Assembly (NCBI GenBank): GCA_049840935.1
Contig: JASGJA010000029.1
Span: forward strand, 1-64,000
Source of the DNA: Mesorhizobium_G sp049840935
GTDB taxonomy: Bacteria > Pseudomonadota > Alphaproteobacteria > Rhizobiales > Rhizobiaceae
Length of the DNA: 64,000 nt
Direction of reading: 5' to 3'
The notes below the pieces were generated by a model that was given only the letters and a program-made list of their open reading frames with translations, was not told the origin of the DNA and searched no databases. The translations under genes were made by a program, and so were the position numbers. Shown here in pieces: positions 36,656-49,077 of the stretch (positions within the stretch are counted from its first letter, which is position 1; every line of letters starts with the position of its first letter).

Positions 36656-36925
36656 TTACGCCATTACAATAGCGACTTCACCTTCAAGCGCGCCCTGATA
36701 GGCTGACAGATACGGCTCGTCGTCGGGCTCATCTTCCAGTTCGCCGATCTGGTCGAGCTGCGCTTCCGCGAATCCTTCGCTCTGCAATCCGTTGAGAGCA
36801 ATACGCACCGCCGAATCTTCATCCGGCGCCTGTAGCAGCACATGGACTTCTGATTCCTCGCCGCCCTTGCGGCGGGTGACTTGCCCTACAATGATCCAGA
36901 TGACCGGCGGCTCGTTGTCATTCAT
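36656..36925 (-). CDS. small acidic conserved protein, unknown
   Basis: An 89-residue protein with a strand-rich start (PVIWIIVGQVTRRKGG) and a very acidic C-terminal third (GELEDEPDDEPYLSAY). I recognise no named family. I chose ATG 36925, although an upstream in-frame ATG at 37006 exists, because the composition changes there. It converges on prfB with a 4-bp gap. Its regular composition suggests a real, conserved gene. Confidence 0.6.
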   Translation of the reverse strand: MNDNEPPVIWIIVGQVTRRKGGEESEVHVLLQAPDEDSAVRIALNGLQSEGFAEAQLDQIGELEDEPDDEPYLSAYQGALEGEVAIVMA

Positions 36926-37132
36926 TTGAAAATGATTCTCTTTCTGCTTGGAATCAGTATGGAATTTCCTTCTGACCGAATCCATATAGGGATGGTTCGC
37001 GGGCATTCCTACTGCGCGCTTCTAAACCGTTGTTATTTTGTTGCTGTGATCGCTGAAATACGAAACAAAGTTGCGTTCTATTTTTGCATGGCTGGCAGTT
37101 AGTCCGAGATCGCGTTTTTTCGGGTCGCGGAC

Positions 37133-37161
37133 TTGACGGGGCAGGGGCTTACGAGTAGAAG
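37133..37161 (+). promoter_or_regulatory. candidate promoter of the str/ribosomal operon
   Basis: TTGACG (37133-37138) is followed after 17 bases by TAGAAG (37156-37161), about 250 bp upstream of rpsL. The 487-bp gap 36926-37412 holds no recognised gene, so it probably carries the operon promoter and a long leader. Confidence 0.45.
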
Positions 37162-37412
37162 CCGCGACGTCTGAGCCGATGTGAGGCTTTCTTTTCCGGG
37201 GCGTCCCGCTCTGGAGTTTGCCTCAAACAGGGTTCGTTTTACGAACGAAAGACATTTCCGGCGTGCATGAAGCAGCAATGCTTCCTCTGCGATTTGTTCG
37301 GGCGGGAACCGTGATTACGGTTTTGTGCCCGAATTTGCGTATGGAACTGCGACGTTCAAAGCGGCCTCGAAAAGGCTTGTGACACGAGATTGAGAGACAA
37401 GAGGAAGGTTTA

Positions 37413-37784
37413 ATGCCTACCGTAAATCAGCTGATCCGCAAGCCGCGCACTGCGCCGTTGAAGCGCAACAAGGTTCCTGCGATGCAGCAGAACCCGCAGA
37501 AGCGTGGCGTTTGCACGCGCGTCTATACAACGACGCCGAAGAAGCCGAACTCGGCATTGCGCAAGGTTGCGAAGATCCGCCTGACCAATGGCTTTGAAGT
37601 GATCGGTTATATTCCGGGTGAGGGGCATAACCTCCAGGAGCACTCGGTTGTCATGATCCGCGGCGGTCGTGTGAAAGATCTTCCGGGTGTGCGCTACCAC
37701 ATCATTCGTGGCGTGCTCGACACCCAAGGCGTGAAGAACCGTAAGCAGCGCCGTTCGAAATACGGCGCGAAGCGTCCGAAGTAA
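37413..37784 (+). CDS. rpsL: 30S ribosomal protein S12
   Basis: 123 residues, full length. It guards decoding accuracy at the A site. TTPKKPNSALRKVAK and GGRVKDLPGVRYH carry the lysines at the positions of streptomycin resistance, here in the wild-type (sensitive) state. First gene of the str operon, with AGAGGAAGG before ATG 37413. Confidence 0.97.
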   Translation: MPTVNQLIRKPRTAPLKRNKVPAMQQNPQKRGVCTRVYTTTPKKPNSALRKVAKIRLTNGFEVIGYIPGEGHNLQEHSVVMIRGGRVKDLPGVRYHIIRGVLDTQGVKNRKQRRSKYGAKRPK

Positions 37785-37852
37785 GGAATTCCTCCCGGCT
37801 TCGGCGCTTTCTTTTTGAAGCGTCGGGTCGACGAAGATTGAGAGACACAGAT

Positions 37853-38323
37853 ATGTCCCGACGTCACAGTGCAGATAAGCGTGAGATCAACCCGGATCCG
37901 AAGTTCGGTGATCTGGTTGTTACGAAGTTCATGAATGCCGTCATGTATGACGGTAAAAAGTCGGTTGCTGAAACCATCGTTTATGGCGCGCTGGATCAGG
38001 TGCAGGCCAAGACGAAGCAGGAGCCGGTTGGTGTGTTCCATCAGGCGCTCGACAATGTTGCGCCGCACGTCGAAGTTCGCTCGCGTCGCGTTGGTGGTGC
38101 TACCTATCAGGTGCCGGTCGATGTTCGTCCGGAGCGCCGCCAGGCTCTTGCAATCCGCTGGCTGATCAATGCAGCGCGCAATCGCAATGAGACCACGATG
38201 GTTGACCGTTTGTCGGGCGAGCTGATGGATGCCGCGAACAATCGCGGTACTGCCGTCAAGAAGCGTGAAGACACCCATAAGATGGCTGAGGCCAACCGCG
38301 CCTTCGCTCATTACCGCTGGTAA
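37853..38323 (+). CDS. rpsG: 30S ribosomal protein S7
   Basis: 156 residues. It organises the 3' domain of 16S rRNA. The family start SRRHSADKREINPDPKFGD fixes ATG 37853 rather than the in-frame ATG 15 bases upstream. It lies 68 bp after rpsL, and fusA follows 29 bp later. Confidence 0.97.
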   Translation: MSRRHSADKREINPDPKFGDLVVTKFMNAVMYDGKKSVAETIVYGALDQVQAKTKQEPVGVFHQALDNVAPHVEVRSRRVGGATYQVPVDVRPERRQALAIRWLINAARNRNETTMVDRLSGELMDAANNRGTAVKKREDTHKMAEANRAFAHYRW

Positions 38324-38352
38324 TTGGCGCGCGAGAGACAAGAGGCAGCATT

Positions 38353-40443
<2,091 letters not shown>

Positions 40444-40507
40444 GTCCAAGGGCTTATCTTAGAAAGCTAATTCGCCCTGAAGGGCTGGAAGGAAATGGAG
40501 ACCTCAC

Positions 40508-41683
<1,176 letters not shown>

Positions 41684-41751
41684 AAAAGAACAATGATCTG
41701 TCGCGGGCGGGAATTCGCCCGCGCCGCGCCAGAACAAGGAAAACTGAAGTG

Positions 41752-42060
41752 ATGAACGGCCAAAATATCCGTATTCGCCTCAAGGCGTTTGACCATCGTG
41801 TGCTCGACGCCTCGACGCGTGAGATCGTTTCTACAGCGAAGCGCACCGGCGCAAACGTTCGTGGCCCGATCCCGCTTCCGACCCGGATCGAGAAGTTCAC
41901 TGTAAATCGGTCGCCGCACATCGATAAGAAGAGCCGCGAGCAGTTCGAAATGCGTACGCACAAGCGTCTGCTCGACATCGTCGATCCGACCCCGCAAACC
42001 GTCGATGCTCTTATGAAGCTCGACCTAGCGGCAGGTGTTGACGTCGAAATCAAGCTCTAA
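41752..42060 (+). CDS. rpsJ: 30S ribosomal protein S10
   Basis: 102 residues: a ribosomal protein that also joins NusB in antitermination. IRIRLKAFDHRVLD and GPIPLPTRIEKFTVNRSPH are diagnostic. The ATG at 41752 (second of two adjacent ATGs, 41749 and 41752) is preferred. First gene of the S10 operon. Confidence 0.96.
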   Translation: MNGQNIRIRLKAFDHRVLDASTREIVSTAKRTGANVRGPIPLPTRIEKFTVNRSPHIDKKSREQFEMRTHKRLLDIVDPTPQTVDALMKLDLAAGVDVEIKL

Positions 42061-42122
42061 TCGAGCAAGGAACAAGAGCCCGAAGATGATTTCTGAAGGC
42101 TCCTCTGAAGGAAGATGAACCA

Positions 42123-42839
42123 ATGCGTTCAGGTGTGATAGCTCAGAAAATCGGGATGACCCGCGTCTACAACGACGCTGGTGAACATATCCCGGTCACG
42201 GTTCTTCGCATGGAGAACTGTCAGGTCGTGGCACAGCGTACGGCAGAAAAGAACGGCTACAATGCTGTTCAGCTCGGCGTCGGTCTTGCCAAGGTGAAGA
42301 ATACGTCGAAGGCGATGCGCGGCCATTTCGCGAAAGCCTCCGTCGAACCAAAGGCAAAGCTCGCTGAGTTCCGCGTTTCGGCTGACAATATGCTGGACGT
42401 AGGCTCGGAGATTACAGTCGATCACTTCGTTGCTGGCCAGAAGGTTGACGTAACGGGTACCTCGACTGGTAAAGGTTTCCAGGGTGTCATGAAGCGCCAC
42501 AACTTCGGTGGTGGCCGCGCGACCCACGGTAACTCAGTTTCTCACCGTGTGCACGGTTCGACCGGTCAGCGCCAGGATCCGGGTAAGGTCTTCAAAGGCA
42601 AGAAGATGGCCGGGCACATGGGCGCAACCCGCGTGACCACGCAGAATGTCGAAGTCCACGCAACCGATGCTGATCGTGGGCTCATCCTGATCCGCGGCGC
42701 GGTGCCGGGCACAAAGGGTGCTTGGATATTAGTTCGCGACGCCGTCAAGGTTGCGCTGCCTGAAAACGCGCCGAAGCCGGCTGCTCTGCGTGCTGGTGCC
42801 GCCAAGACTGAAGCTCCGGCTGTTGAAGGAGCCGAATAA
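42123..42839 (+). CDS. rplC: 50S ribosomal protein L3
   Basis: 238 residues, including an alanine-rich C-terminal extension after the conserved body (PAALRAGAAKTEAPAVEGAE). GKGFQGVMKRHNFGGGRATHG and RVHGSTGQRQDPGKVFKGKK are diagnostic, and the Gln in STGQRQ is the site methylated by PrmB. It overlaps rplD by one base. Confidence 0.96.
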   Translation: MRSGVIAQKIGMTRVYNDAGEHIPVTVLRMENCQVVAQRTAEKNGYNAVQLGVGLAKVKNTSKAMRGHFAKASVEPKAKLAEFRVSADNMLDVGSEITVDHFVAGQKVDVTGTSTGKGFQGVMKRHNFGGGRATHGNSVSHRVHGSTGQRQDPGKVFKGKKMAGHMGATRVTTQNVEVHATDADRGLILIRGAVPGTKGAWILVRDAVKVALPENAPKPAALRAGAAKTEAPAVEGAE

Positions 42840-43459
42840 TGGACCTCAAGATCACCACACTCGCTGGCAAGGATGCCGGCAAGCTAAAGCTCTCGGAAGA
42901 GATTTTTGGCCTTGAGCCTCGCGAAGACATTCTGCAGCGCGTTGTGCGTTGGCAGCTTGCGAAAAAGCAGCAGGGTACGCATCAGGCAAAGGGCCGTGCG
43001 GATATCGCTCGCACCGGCGCCAAGATGTACAAGCAGAAGGGAACGGGCCGCGCTCGTCACTCTTCAGCGCGCGCTCCGCAGTTTCGTGGCGGTGGCAAGG
43101 CGCACGGCCCGGTCGTTCGTAGCCACGAGCACGATCTTCCGAAGAAGGTTCGTGCACTTGGCCTCAAGCACGCTCTGTCGGCTAAGGCTAAGTCGTCCAG
43201 CATCATCGTGATCGATGAGCTGAAGCTTGCTGATGCGAAAACCAAGGCGCTGGCGGCAAACTTCGAAACGCTGGGACTGACCAATGCGTTGGTTATTGGC
43301 GGTGCAGAGGTCGATCTGAACTTTGCCCGTGCAGCTCGTGCGTTGCACAACATTGATGTTCTGCCGGTTCAGGGCATCAACGTATATGACATTCTGCGCC
43401 GCGGTACGCTGGTCCTTTCGAAGGCGGCTGTCGAGGCTCTTGAGGAGCGCTTCAAATGA
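42839..43459 (+). CDS. rplD: 50S ribosomal protein L4
   Basis: 206 residues. It lines the exit tunnel. TGAKMYKQKGTGRARHSSAR is the extended rRNA-binding loop. In enterobacteria L4 represses the S10 operon; whether that holds here is unknown. It overlaps rplW by four bases. Confidence 0.96.
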   Translation: MDLKITTLAGKDAGKLKLSEEIFGLEPREDILQRVVRWQLAKKQQGTHQAKGRADIARTGAKMYKQKGTGRARHSSARAPQFRGGGKAHGPVVRSHEHDLPKKVRALGLKHALSAKAKSSSIIVIDELKLADAKTKALAANFETLGLTNALVIGGAEVDLNFARAARALHNIDVLPVQGINVYDILRRGTLVLSKAAVEALEERFK

Positions 43460-43749
43460 CCGATCTTCGCCACTATGACGTGATCGTCAGCCCGGCGATC
43501 ACTGAAAAGTCGACTATGGCTTCCGAACAGAACCAGGTCGTTTTCAACGTCGCTCGGAAGGCGACGAAGCCAGAGATCAAGGCGGCGGTAGAAGCGCTGT
43601 TTGGCGTTAAGGTAACTGGCGTCAACACATTGGTTCGCAAGGGCAAGGTGAAGCGGTTCCGCGGCACCGTTGGTCGCCTGAGCGATGTTAAAAAAGCGAT
43701 CGTGACGCTGGCTGACGGCGACACCATCGACGTCGCTACGGGGCTCTGA
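43456..43749 (+). CDS. rplW: 50S ribosomal protein L23
   Basis: 97 residues. It sits at the tunnel exit and is a docking site for SRP and trigger factor. SPAITEKSTMASEQNQVVF and the loop KRFRGTVGRLSDVKKAIV fit the family. Confidence 0.95.
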   Translation: MTDLRHYDVIVSPAITEKSTMASEQNQVVFNVARKATKPEIKAAVEALFGVKVTGVNTLVRKGKVKRFRGTVGRLSDVKKAIVTLADGDTIDVATGL

Positions 43750-43771
43750 GCAGGGGCGCGAGGATAGAACA

Positions 43772-44605
43772 ATGGCATTGAAAACCTATAAGCCGACGAC
43801 GCCGAGCACGCGCCAGCTTGTCCTGGTCGACCGTTCGAGCCTCTACAAGGGCAAGCCTGTAAAGGGTTTGACCGAGGGTCTTACGAAGTCGGGTGGGCGC
43901 AACAATTACGGCCGTATTACCGCACGTTTTATCGGCGGTGGTCACAAGCGTAGCTATCGCATCGTCGATTTTAAGCGTCGCAAGTTCGACATGACGGCGA
44001 CTGTTGAGCGTTTGGAATATGATCCGAACCGTTCGGCGTTTATCGCGCTCATTAAGTATGAGGATGGCGAGCTGAACTACATCCTTGCTCCGCAGCGTCT
44101 TGCTGCTGGTGATAAGGTTGTTGCTGGCGCGTCGGTCGACGTTAAGCCAGGCAATGCAATGCCGCTGTCGGCGATGCCCGTTGGTACGATCGTACACAAT
44201 GTTGAACTAAAGCCCGGCAAGGGCGGTCAGGTCGCTCGTTCGGCTGGCACTTATGCTCAGCTGGTTGGTCGTGACCAGGGCATGGCGATCCTTCGTCTGA
44301 ACTCTGGTGAACAGCGCATTGTTCACGGTTCCTGCTTTGCAACCGTAGGCGCGGTTTCGAACCCCGACCATGGCAACGTAAATCTGGGTAAGGCTGGCCG
44401 TAAGGTTTGGCTCGGTAAGCGCCCGCATAACCGTGGTGTCACCATGAACCCGGTTGACCATCCGCATGGTGGTGGTGAAGGCCGTACTTCTGGTGGCCGT
44501 CATCCGGTTACGCCGTGGGGTAAGCCGACCAAGGGCAAAAAGACCCGGTCCAACAAGTCGACCGACAAGTTCATCATGCGCTCGCGCCACGCGCGCAAGA
44601 GCTAA
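43772..44605 (+). CDS. rplB: 50S ribosomal protein L2
   Basis: 277 residues: a core protein of the peptidyl-transferase region. GGRNNYGRITARFIGGGHKR near the start and MNPVDHPHGGGEGRTSGGRH near the end are invariant features. The conserved His in the latter is present. Confidence 0.97.
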   Translation: MALKTYKPTTPSTRQLVLVDRSSLYKGKPVKGLTEGLTKSGGRNNYGRITARFIGGGHKRSYRIVDFKRRKFDMTATVERLEYDPNRSAFIALIKYEDGELNYILAPQRLAAGDKVVAGASVDVKPGNAMPLSAMPVGTIVHNVELKPGKGGQVARSAGTYAQLVGRDQGMAILRLNSGEQRIVHGSCFATVGAVSNPDHGNVNLGKAGRKVWLGKRPHNRGVTMNPVDHPHGGGEGRTSGGRHPVTPWGKPTKGKKTRSNKSTDKFIMRSRHARKS

Positions 44606-44620
44606 GAGAGGTAGTCAGAC

Positions 44621-44899
44621 GTGTCCCGTTCAGTTTGGAAAGGCCCGTTTGTTGACGGCTTCCTGCTCAAGAAGGCAGAGAAGGTTCGCGAGGGCGGACG
44701 CAACGAAGTTATCAAGATGTGGAGCCGTCGTTCGACAATTCTGCCGCAGTTCGTTGGTCTCACCTTCGGTGTTTACAACGGCCAGAAGCATATTCCGGTT
44801 GCCGTTTCGGAAGAGATGGTAGGCCATAAGTTCGGTGAGTTTGCTCCGACCCGTACCTATTACGGTCACGGCGCGGACAAGAAGGCGAAGAGGAAGTAA
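44621..44899 (+). CDS. rpsS: 30S ribosomal protein S19
   Basis: 92 residues. SVWKGPFVDGFLLKKAE and WSRRSTILPQFVGLTFGVYN are diagnostic. The start at 44621 is a GTG, not an ATG, preceded by AGAGAGG. Confidence 0.96.
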   Translation: MSRSVWKGPFVDGFLLKKAEKVREGGRNEVIKMWSRRSTILPQFVGLTFGVYNGQKHIPVAVSEEMVGHKFGEFAPTRTYYGHGADKKAKRK

Positions 44900-44901
44900 A
44901 G

Positions 44902-45288
44902 ATGAGCAAGCCAAAAGCCCCGCGCCGGCTTGCTGACAACGAGGCCCGTGCGGTACTCCGCACCATCCGCGTCAGCCCGCAGAAGCTGAACCTTGTTGCT
45001 GCACTTATTCGTGGCAAGAAGGTCGCTACGGCGCTCAATGATCTTGAATTTTCTCGCAAGCGTATTGCTGGCACCGTCAAGAAGACGCTGGAGTCGGCGA
45101 TTGCAAATGCGGAAAACAATCACGATCTCGATGTGGATGCGCTGATTGTTGCTGAGGCATTTGTCGGTAAGTCGATCGTCATGAAGCGGTTCCATGCACG
45201 TGGTCGTGGTCGCGCCAGCCGGATCGAAAAGCCGTTTTCGCACCTCACGATCGTCGTTCGTGAAGTCGAAGTGAAGGAGGCCGCATAA
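44902..45288 (+). CDS. rplV: 50S ribosomal protein L22
   Basis: 128 residues. RTIRVSPQKLNLVAALIRGK and the tunnel hairpin with FHARGRGRASRIEKPFSHL are clear. Its TAA overlaps the ATG of rpsC by one base. Confidence 0.96.
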   Translation: MSKPKAPRRLADNEARAVLRTIRVSPQKLNLVAALIRGKKVATALNDLEFSRKRIAGTVKKTLESAIANAENNHDLDVDALIVAEAFVGKSIVMKRFHARGRGRASRIEKPFSHLTIVVREVEVKEAA

Positions 45289-46010
45289 TGGGTCAGAAAG
45301 TTAATCCGATCGGTCTTCGCCTCGGCATCAACCGCACATGGGATTCGCGCTGGTATGCGAACACCGGCGAATACGGCAAGCTGCTGCACGAGGATCTCAA
45401 GATCCGTGAGTACCTGATGAAGGAGCTCAAGCAGGCTGCTGTTTCGAAGGTGGTGATCGAGCGCCCGCACAAGAAGTGCCGCGTGACGATTCACGCTGGT
45501 CGTCCAGGCCTCGTTATCGGCAAGAAGGGCGCGGACATTGAAAAGCTTCGCAAGAAGCTGACCGAGATGACCAAGTCCGAAACGCATCTCAATATCGTTG
45601 AAGTGCGTAAGCCGGAGATTGATGCAACGTTGATTGCGCAGTCGATTGCCCAGCAGTTGGAGCGTCGCATCGCGTTTCGCCGTGCAATGAAGCGCGCTGT
45701 TCAGTCCGCTATGCGTCTCGGCGCAGAGGGCATTCGTATCAATTGCTCGGGTCGTCTGGGCGGCGCTGAAATCGCTCGTATGGAATGGTATCGCGAAGGT
45801 CGCGTTCCGCTTCACACGCTGCGTGCAGACGTTGATTTCGGCACGGCTGAAGCTCACACGGCTTATGGTATTTGCGGCGTGAAGGTTTGGGTGTTCAAGG
45901 GCGAGATCCTTGAGCACGATCCAATGGCTTCGGAACGCCGCGCGACCGAAGGCGAGCATTCGGGCGAACGTCCGGGCGGCCGTCGTCGCTCCGAACGTGA
46001 AGCTGCCTGA
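45288..46010 (+). CDS. rpsC: 30S ribosomal protein S3
   Basis: 240 residues. It forms the mRNA entry site. The KH domain shows RPGLVIGKKGADIEKLRKKL, and the C-terminal domain shows GRLGGAEIARMEWYREGRVP. It ends in a charged Arg/Glu-rich tail. Confidence 0.97.
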   Translation: MGQKVNPIGLRLGINRTWDSRWYANTGEYGKLLHEDLKIREYLMKELKQAAVSKVVIERPHKKCRVTIHAGRPGLVIGKKGADIEKLRKKLTEMTKSETHLNIVEVRKPEIDATLIAQSIAQQLERRIAFRRAMKRAVQSAMRLGAEGIRINCSGRLGGAEIARMEWYREGRVPLHTLRADVDFGTAEAHTAYGICGVKVWVFKGEILEHDPMASERRATEGEHSGERPGGRRRSEREAA

Positions 46011-46040
46011 GCGGCCTAGGGAATTTGGAGAACAAGAACA

Positions 46041-46454
46041 ATGCTGCAGCCAAAGCGCACAAAGTTCCGCAAGCAGTTCAAGGGCCGCATTCACGGCACC
46101 GCGAAGGGCGGCACCAATCTCGATTTCGGCGGCTTCGGTCTGAAGGCGCTGGAGCCAAATCGCGTCACTGCACGTGAGATCGAAGCGGCGCGCCGCGCGA
46201 TTACGCGTGAAATGAAGCGTCAAGGGCGTGTGTGGATCCGGATTTTCCCGGACGTGCCAGTGACCTCCAAGCCGACCGAAGTCCGTATGGGTAAAGGTAA
46301 GGGCGCGGTTGACTATTGGGCCGCGCGTATCAAACCGGGTCGTATTATGTTTGAGATCGACGGCGTTAGCGAGGAAGTCGCTCGCGAAGCTCTGCGTCTC
46401 GGTGCAGCCAAGCTGTCGGTTCGCACGCGCTTCGTGCAGCGTATCGCTGAATAA
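46041..46454 (+). CDS. rplP: 50S ribosomal protein L16
   Basis: 137 residues. It helps position A-site tRNA. LQPKRTKFRKQFKGRIHGTA and MGKGKGAVDYWAARIKPGRI are diagnostic. Confidence 0.97.
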   Translation: MLQPKRTKFRKQFKGRIHGTAKGGTNLDFGGFGLKALEPNRVTAREIEAARRAITREMKRQGRVWIRIFPDVPVTSKPTEVRMGKGKGAVDYWAARIKPGRIMFEIDGVSEEVAREALRLGAAKLSVRTRFVQRIAE

Positions 46455-46465
46455 GGAATGCTGAG

Positions 46466-46675
46466 ATGAAAGCCTCGCAGATCAGAACGAAGACCGTTGA
46501 CGAGCTGGATACCGATCTGGGCGACCTGAAGAAGGAGCAGTTCAATCTGCGCTTCCAAAAGGCGACAGGTCAGCTTGAAAAGACTGGCCGCATCAAGGAA
46601 GTGCGTCGCGATATCGCGCGCATCAAGACCATTGCTGCGGAAAAGGCGGGTCAAAACCGCAAGAATAAGGCTTAA
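46466..46675 (+). CDS. rpmC: 50S ribosomal protein L29
   Basis: 69 residues, two long helices at the tunnel exit. LKKEQFNLRFQKATGQLEKT and RDIARIKTIAAEK match the family. Confidence 0.95.
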   Translation: MKASQIRTKTVDELDTDLGDLKKEQFNLRFQKATGQLEKTGRIKEVRRDIARIKTIAAEKAGQNRKNKA

Positions 46676-46686
46676 GGACGAGAAAT

Positions 46687-46929
46687 ATGCCAAAGCGCGT
46701 TTTGCAGGGCACTGTCGTCAGCGACAAGAACGAGAAGACGGTGGTCGTCAAGGTCGAACGTCGCTTCACGCATCCCGTTATGAAGAAGACCGTGCGCATG
46801 TCGAAGAAGTACAAGGCGCATGACGAGAACAACGCCTACAAGGTGGGCGACACTGTGCTGATCCAGGAATCGAAGCCGATTTCCAAGGATAAGCGCTGGG
46901 TCGTGCTGAGCCCTGAACAGGCTCAATAA
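46687..46929 (+). CDS. rpsQ: 30S ribosomal protein S17
   Basis: 80 residues, OB fold. KRVLQGTVVSDKNEKTVVVK and KKYKAHDENNAYKVGDTVLI are diagnostic. Confidence 0.96.
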   Translation: MPKRVLQGTVVSDKNEKTVVVKVERRFTHPVMKKTVRMSKKYKAHDENNAYKVGDTVLIQESKPISKDKRWVVLSPEQAQ

Positions 46930-46992
46930 GAAACAGAATTGCCGGGCAGGGCGCTTTGCCAGCCCGGTGCATGAAAAAGAAGGCGGTCAGTC

Positions 46993-47361
46993 ATGATCCA
47001 GATGCAAACAAACCTCGACGTCGCTGATAATTCCGGCGCCCGTCGTGTCATGTGCATCAAGGTGCTGGGCGGTTCCAAGCGGAAGTACGCTTCGGTTGGC
47101 GACATCATTGTTGTGTCGATCAAAGAAGCAATTCCGCGCGGCCGCGTTAAGAAGGGCGATGTAATGAAAGCTGTCGTGGTTCGCACGGCAAAGGACATTC
47201 GTCGTCCGGACGGCAGCGTGATCCGTTTCGATAAGAACGCAGCCGTTCTCGTCGACAACAAGAAAGAACCTATCGGCACGCGTATCTTCGGCCCGGTTCC
47301 GCGCGAATTGCGTGGCAAGAACCACATGAAGATCATCTCGCTCGCGCCAGAAGTGCTGTAA
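46993..47361 (+). CDS. rplN: 50S ribosomal protein L14
   Basis: 122 residues. IQMQTNLDVADNSGARRVMC and the C-terminal RIFGPVPRELRGKNHMKIIS are invariant. It opens the spc operon segment. Confidence 0.97.
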   Translation: MIQMQTNLDVADNSGARRVMCIKVLGGSKRKYASVGDIIVVSIKEAIPRGRVKKGDVMKAVVVRTAKDIRRPDGSVIRFDKNAAVLVDNKKEPIGTRIFGPVPRELRGKNHMKIISLAPEVL

Positions 47362-47373
47362 GGAGCCGGAAAG

Positions 47374-47685
47374 ATGCAAAAGATTCGTAAAGGCGACAAA
47401 GTCGTCGTGCTGACCGGCAAGGACAAGGGCCGTAGCGGTGAAGTGGTTCGTGTTATGCCGAAGGACGACAAGGCTGTCGTGCGTGGCGTAAATGTCGTTC
47501 AGCGCCACCAGAAGCAGTCCCAGTCGCAGCAGGGCGGCATTATCAGCAAAGAAGCGCCGATCCACCTGTCCAACATCGCGATTGTCGATCCTAAGGATGG
47601 CAAGCCGACCCGCATCGGTTTCGAGGTTCGCGACGGTAAGAAGGTGCGCGTCGCCAAGCGCTCGGGAGCAGTCATCAATGGCTAA
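47374..47685 (+). CDS. rplX: 50S ribosomal protein L24
   Basis: 103 residues with a KOW motif (KGDKVVVLTGKDKGRSGEV). It is an early assembly protein. Its last codons overlap the rplE start. Confidence 0.96.
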   Translation: MQKIRKGDKVVVLTGKDKGRSGEVVRVMPKDDKAVVRGVNVVQRHQKQSQSQQGGIISKEAPIHLSNIAIVDPKDGKPTRIGFEVRDGKKVRVAKRSGAVING

Positions 47686-48241
47686 GGCAGCACAATCATA
47701 CGAACCTCGCCTGAAGACGGTCTATAACGAGACCATTCGGAAGGCTATGTTGGATCAGTTCAATTACGACAACGAGATGCAGGTTCCCCGCATCGAGAAG
47801 ATCGTGCTGAACATGGGCGTCGGTGAAGCCACTGGCAACTCCAAAAAGCCTGCCGTTGCGGCTGAGGATCTAGGTCTGATCGCAGGTCAGAAGGCAGTTG
47901 TTACGCGTGCTCGCAAGTCTATCGCAGGCTTCAAGGTCCGCGAGAACATGCCGATTGGCGCAAAGGTCACGCTGCGCAAGGAACGCATGTACGAGTTTCT
48001 TGATCGTCTCGTGAACATCGCGTTGCCGCGCGTTCGCGACTTCCGTGGACTGAACCCGAAGAGCTTTGACGGTCGTGGCAATTACGCCATGGGTATCAAG
48101 GAGCACATCGTGTTTCCGGAGATCAACTACGACAAGGTTGATCAGATCTGGGGCATGGACATCATCGTTTGTACGACCGCTAAGACGGATGATGAGGCTA
48201 GAGCGTTGCTCAAGGCTTTCAACTTCCCGTTCCGGCAGTAA
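47678..48241 (+). CDS. rplE: 50S ribosomal protein L5
   Basis: 187 residues. It binds 5S rRNA. ATG 47678 lies inside the end of rplX and gives the usual length; the frame stays open upstream but there it overlaps rplX. VPRIEKIVLNMGVGEA and RDFRGLNPKSFDGRGNY are diagnostic. Confidence 0.96.
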   Translation: MAKAAQSYEPRLKTVYNETIRKAMLDQFNYDNEMQVPRIEKIVLNMGVGEATGNSKKPAVAAEDLGLIAGQKAVVTRARKSIAGFKVRENMPIGAKVTLRKERMYEFLDRLVNIALPRVRDFRGLNPKSFDGRGNYAMGIKEHIVFPEINYDKVDQIWGMDIIVCTTAKTDDEARALLKAFNFPFRQ

Positions 48242-48269
48242 CGGCAGCGAGAAAAGGAACATTTGAGAA

Positions 48270-48575
48270 ATGGCAAAGACCAGCTCAGTTGAGAAGAATA
48301 ACCGCCGCCGCAAGCTTGTGGCGCAGAATGCGGCAAAGCGCCGTGCTCTGAAGGCGATTATTATGGACCAAAGCAAGTCGCTCGAAGAGCGTTTCCAGGC
48401 GCAGCTCAAGCTCGCCGCGATGCCTCGCAATGGTTCGAAGACCCGTATCCGTAACCGCTGCGAAGTAACTGGCCGTCCTCGCGCCTACTATCGCAAGCTT
48501 AAGATGTCCCGTATCGCGTTGCGCGAACTCGGCTCGCTGGGCATGGTGCCCGGTCTGGTCAAGTCGAGCTGGTAA
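48270..48575 (+). CDS. rpsN: 30S ribosomal protein S14 (zinc-free form)
   Basis: 101 residues. This is the long S14 type without CxxC zinc motifs. The C-terminal RCEVTGRPRAYYRKLKMSR and LGMVPGLVKSSW are diagnostic. Confidence 0.96.
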   Translation: MAKTSSVEKNNRRRKLVAQNAAKRRALKAIIMDQSKSLEERFQAQLKLAAMPRNGSKTRIRNRCEVTGRPRAYYRKLKMSRIALRELGSLGMVPGLVKSSW

Positions 48576-48587
48576 GGAGGCTGAAAG

Positions 48588-48986
48588 ATGTCTGTTTCTG
48601 ATCCACTCGGCGATATGCTGACCCGCATCCGTAACGCGTATGGCCGCAAGAAGACTTCGGTCTCGACGCCGGCTTCTACGCTTCGCGCACGTGTTCTGGA
48701 AGTTCTGAAATCGGAAGGTTATATCCGCGATTTCAGCCAGACCGATTTTGACAACGGCAAGTCCGAGATCGAAATTGAATTGAAGTATTTCGATGGCAAT
48801 CCGGTCGTTCGCGAGATCGCTCGCGTTTCAAAGCCGGGCCGCCGTGTGTATGTATCGGCCAAGTCGATTCCGAATGTTGCAAACGGCCTCGGAATTTCGA
48901 TCCTGTCCACGCCGAAGGGCGTGATGGCTGATCATCAGGCGCGCGAACAGAACGTTGGCGGTGAAATTCTCTGCCAAGTGTTCTAA
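48588..48986 (+). CDS. rpsH: 30S ribosomal protein S8
   Basis: 132 residues. DPLGDMLTRIRNAYGRKK at the start and GLGISILSTPKGVMADHQAR near the end fit S8. In E. coli S8 represses the spc operon; the site here was not identified. Confidence 0.96.
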   Translation: MSVSDPLGDMLTRIRNAYGRKKTSVSTPASTLRARVLEVLKSEGYIRDFSQTDFDNGKSEIEIELKYFDGNPVVREIARVSKPGRRVYVSAKSIPNVANGLGISILSTPKGVMADHQAREQNVGGEILCQVF

Positions 48987-49077
48987 TCAGCCATTCGGCT
49001 GGTGATCACGAGGATAGTACGAGGCCGAAAGGGGTGTTGCCCCACGGCGAACGCAAGTTAGGAACGAGGACAGAAAA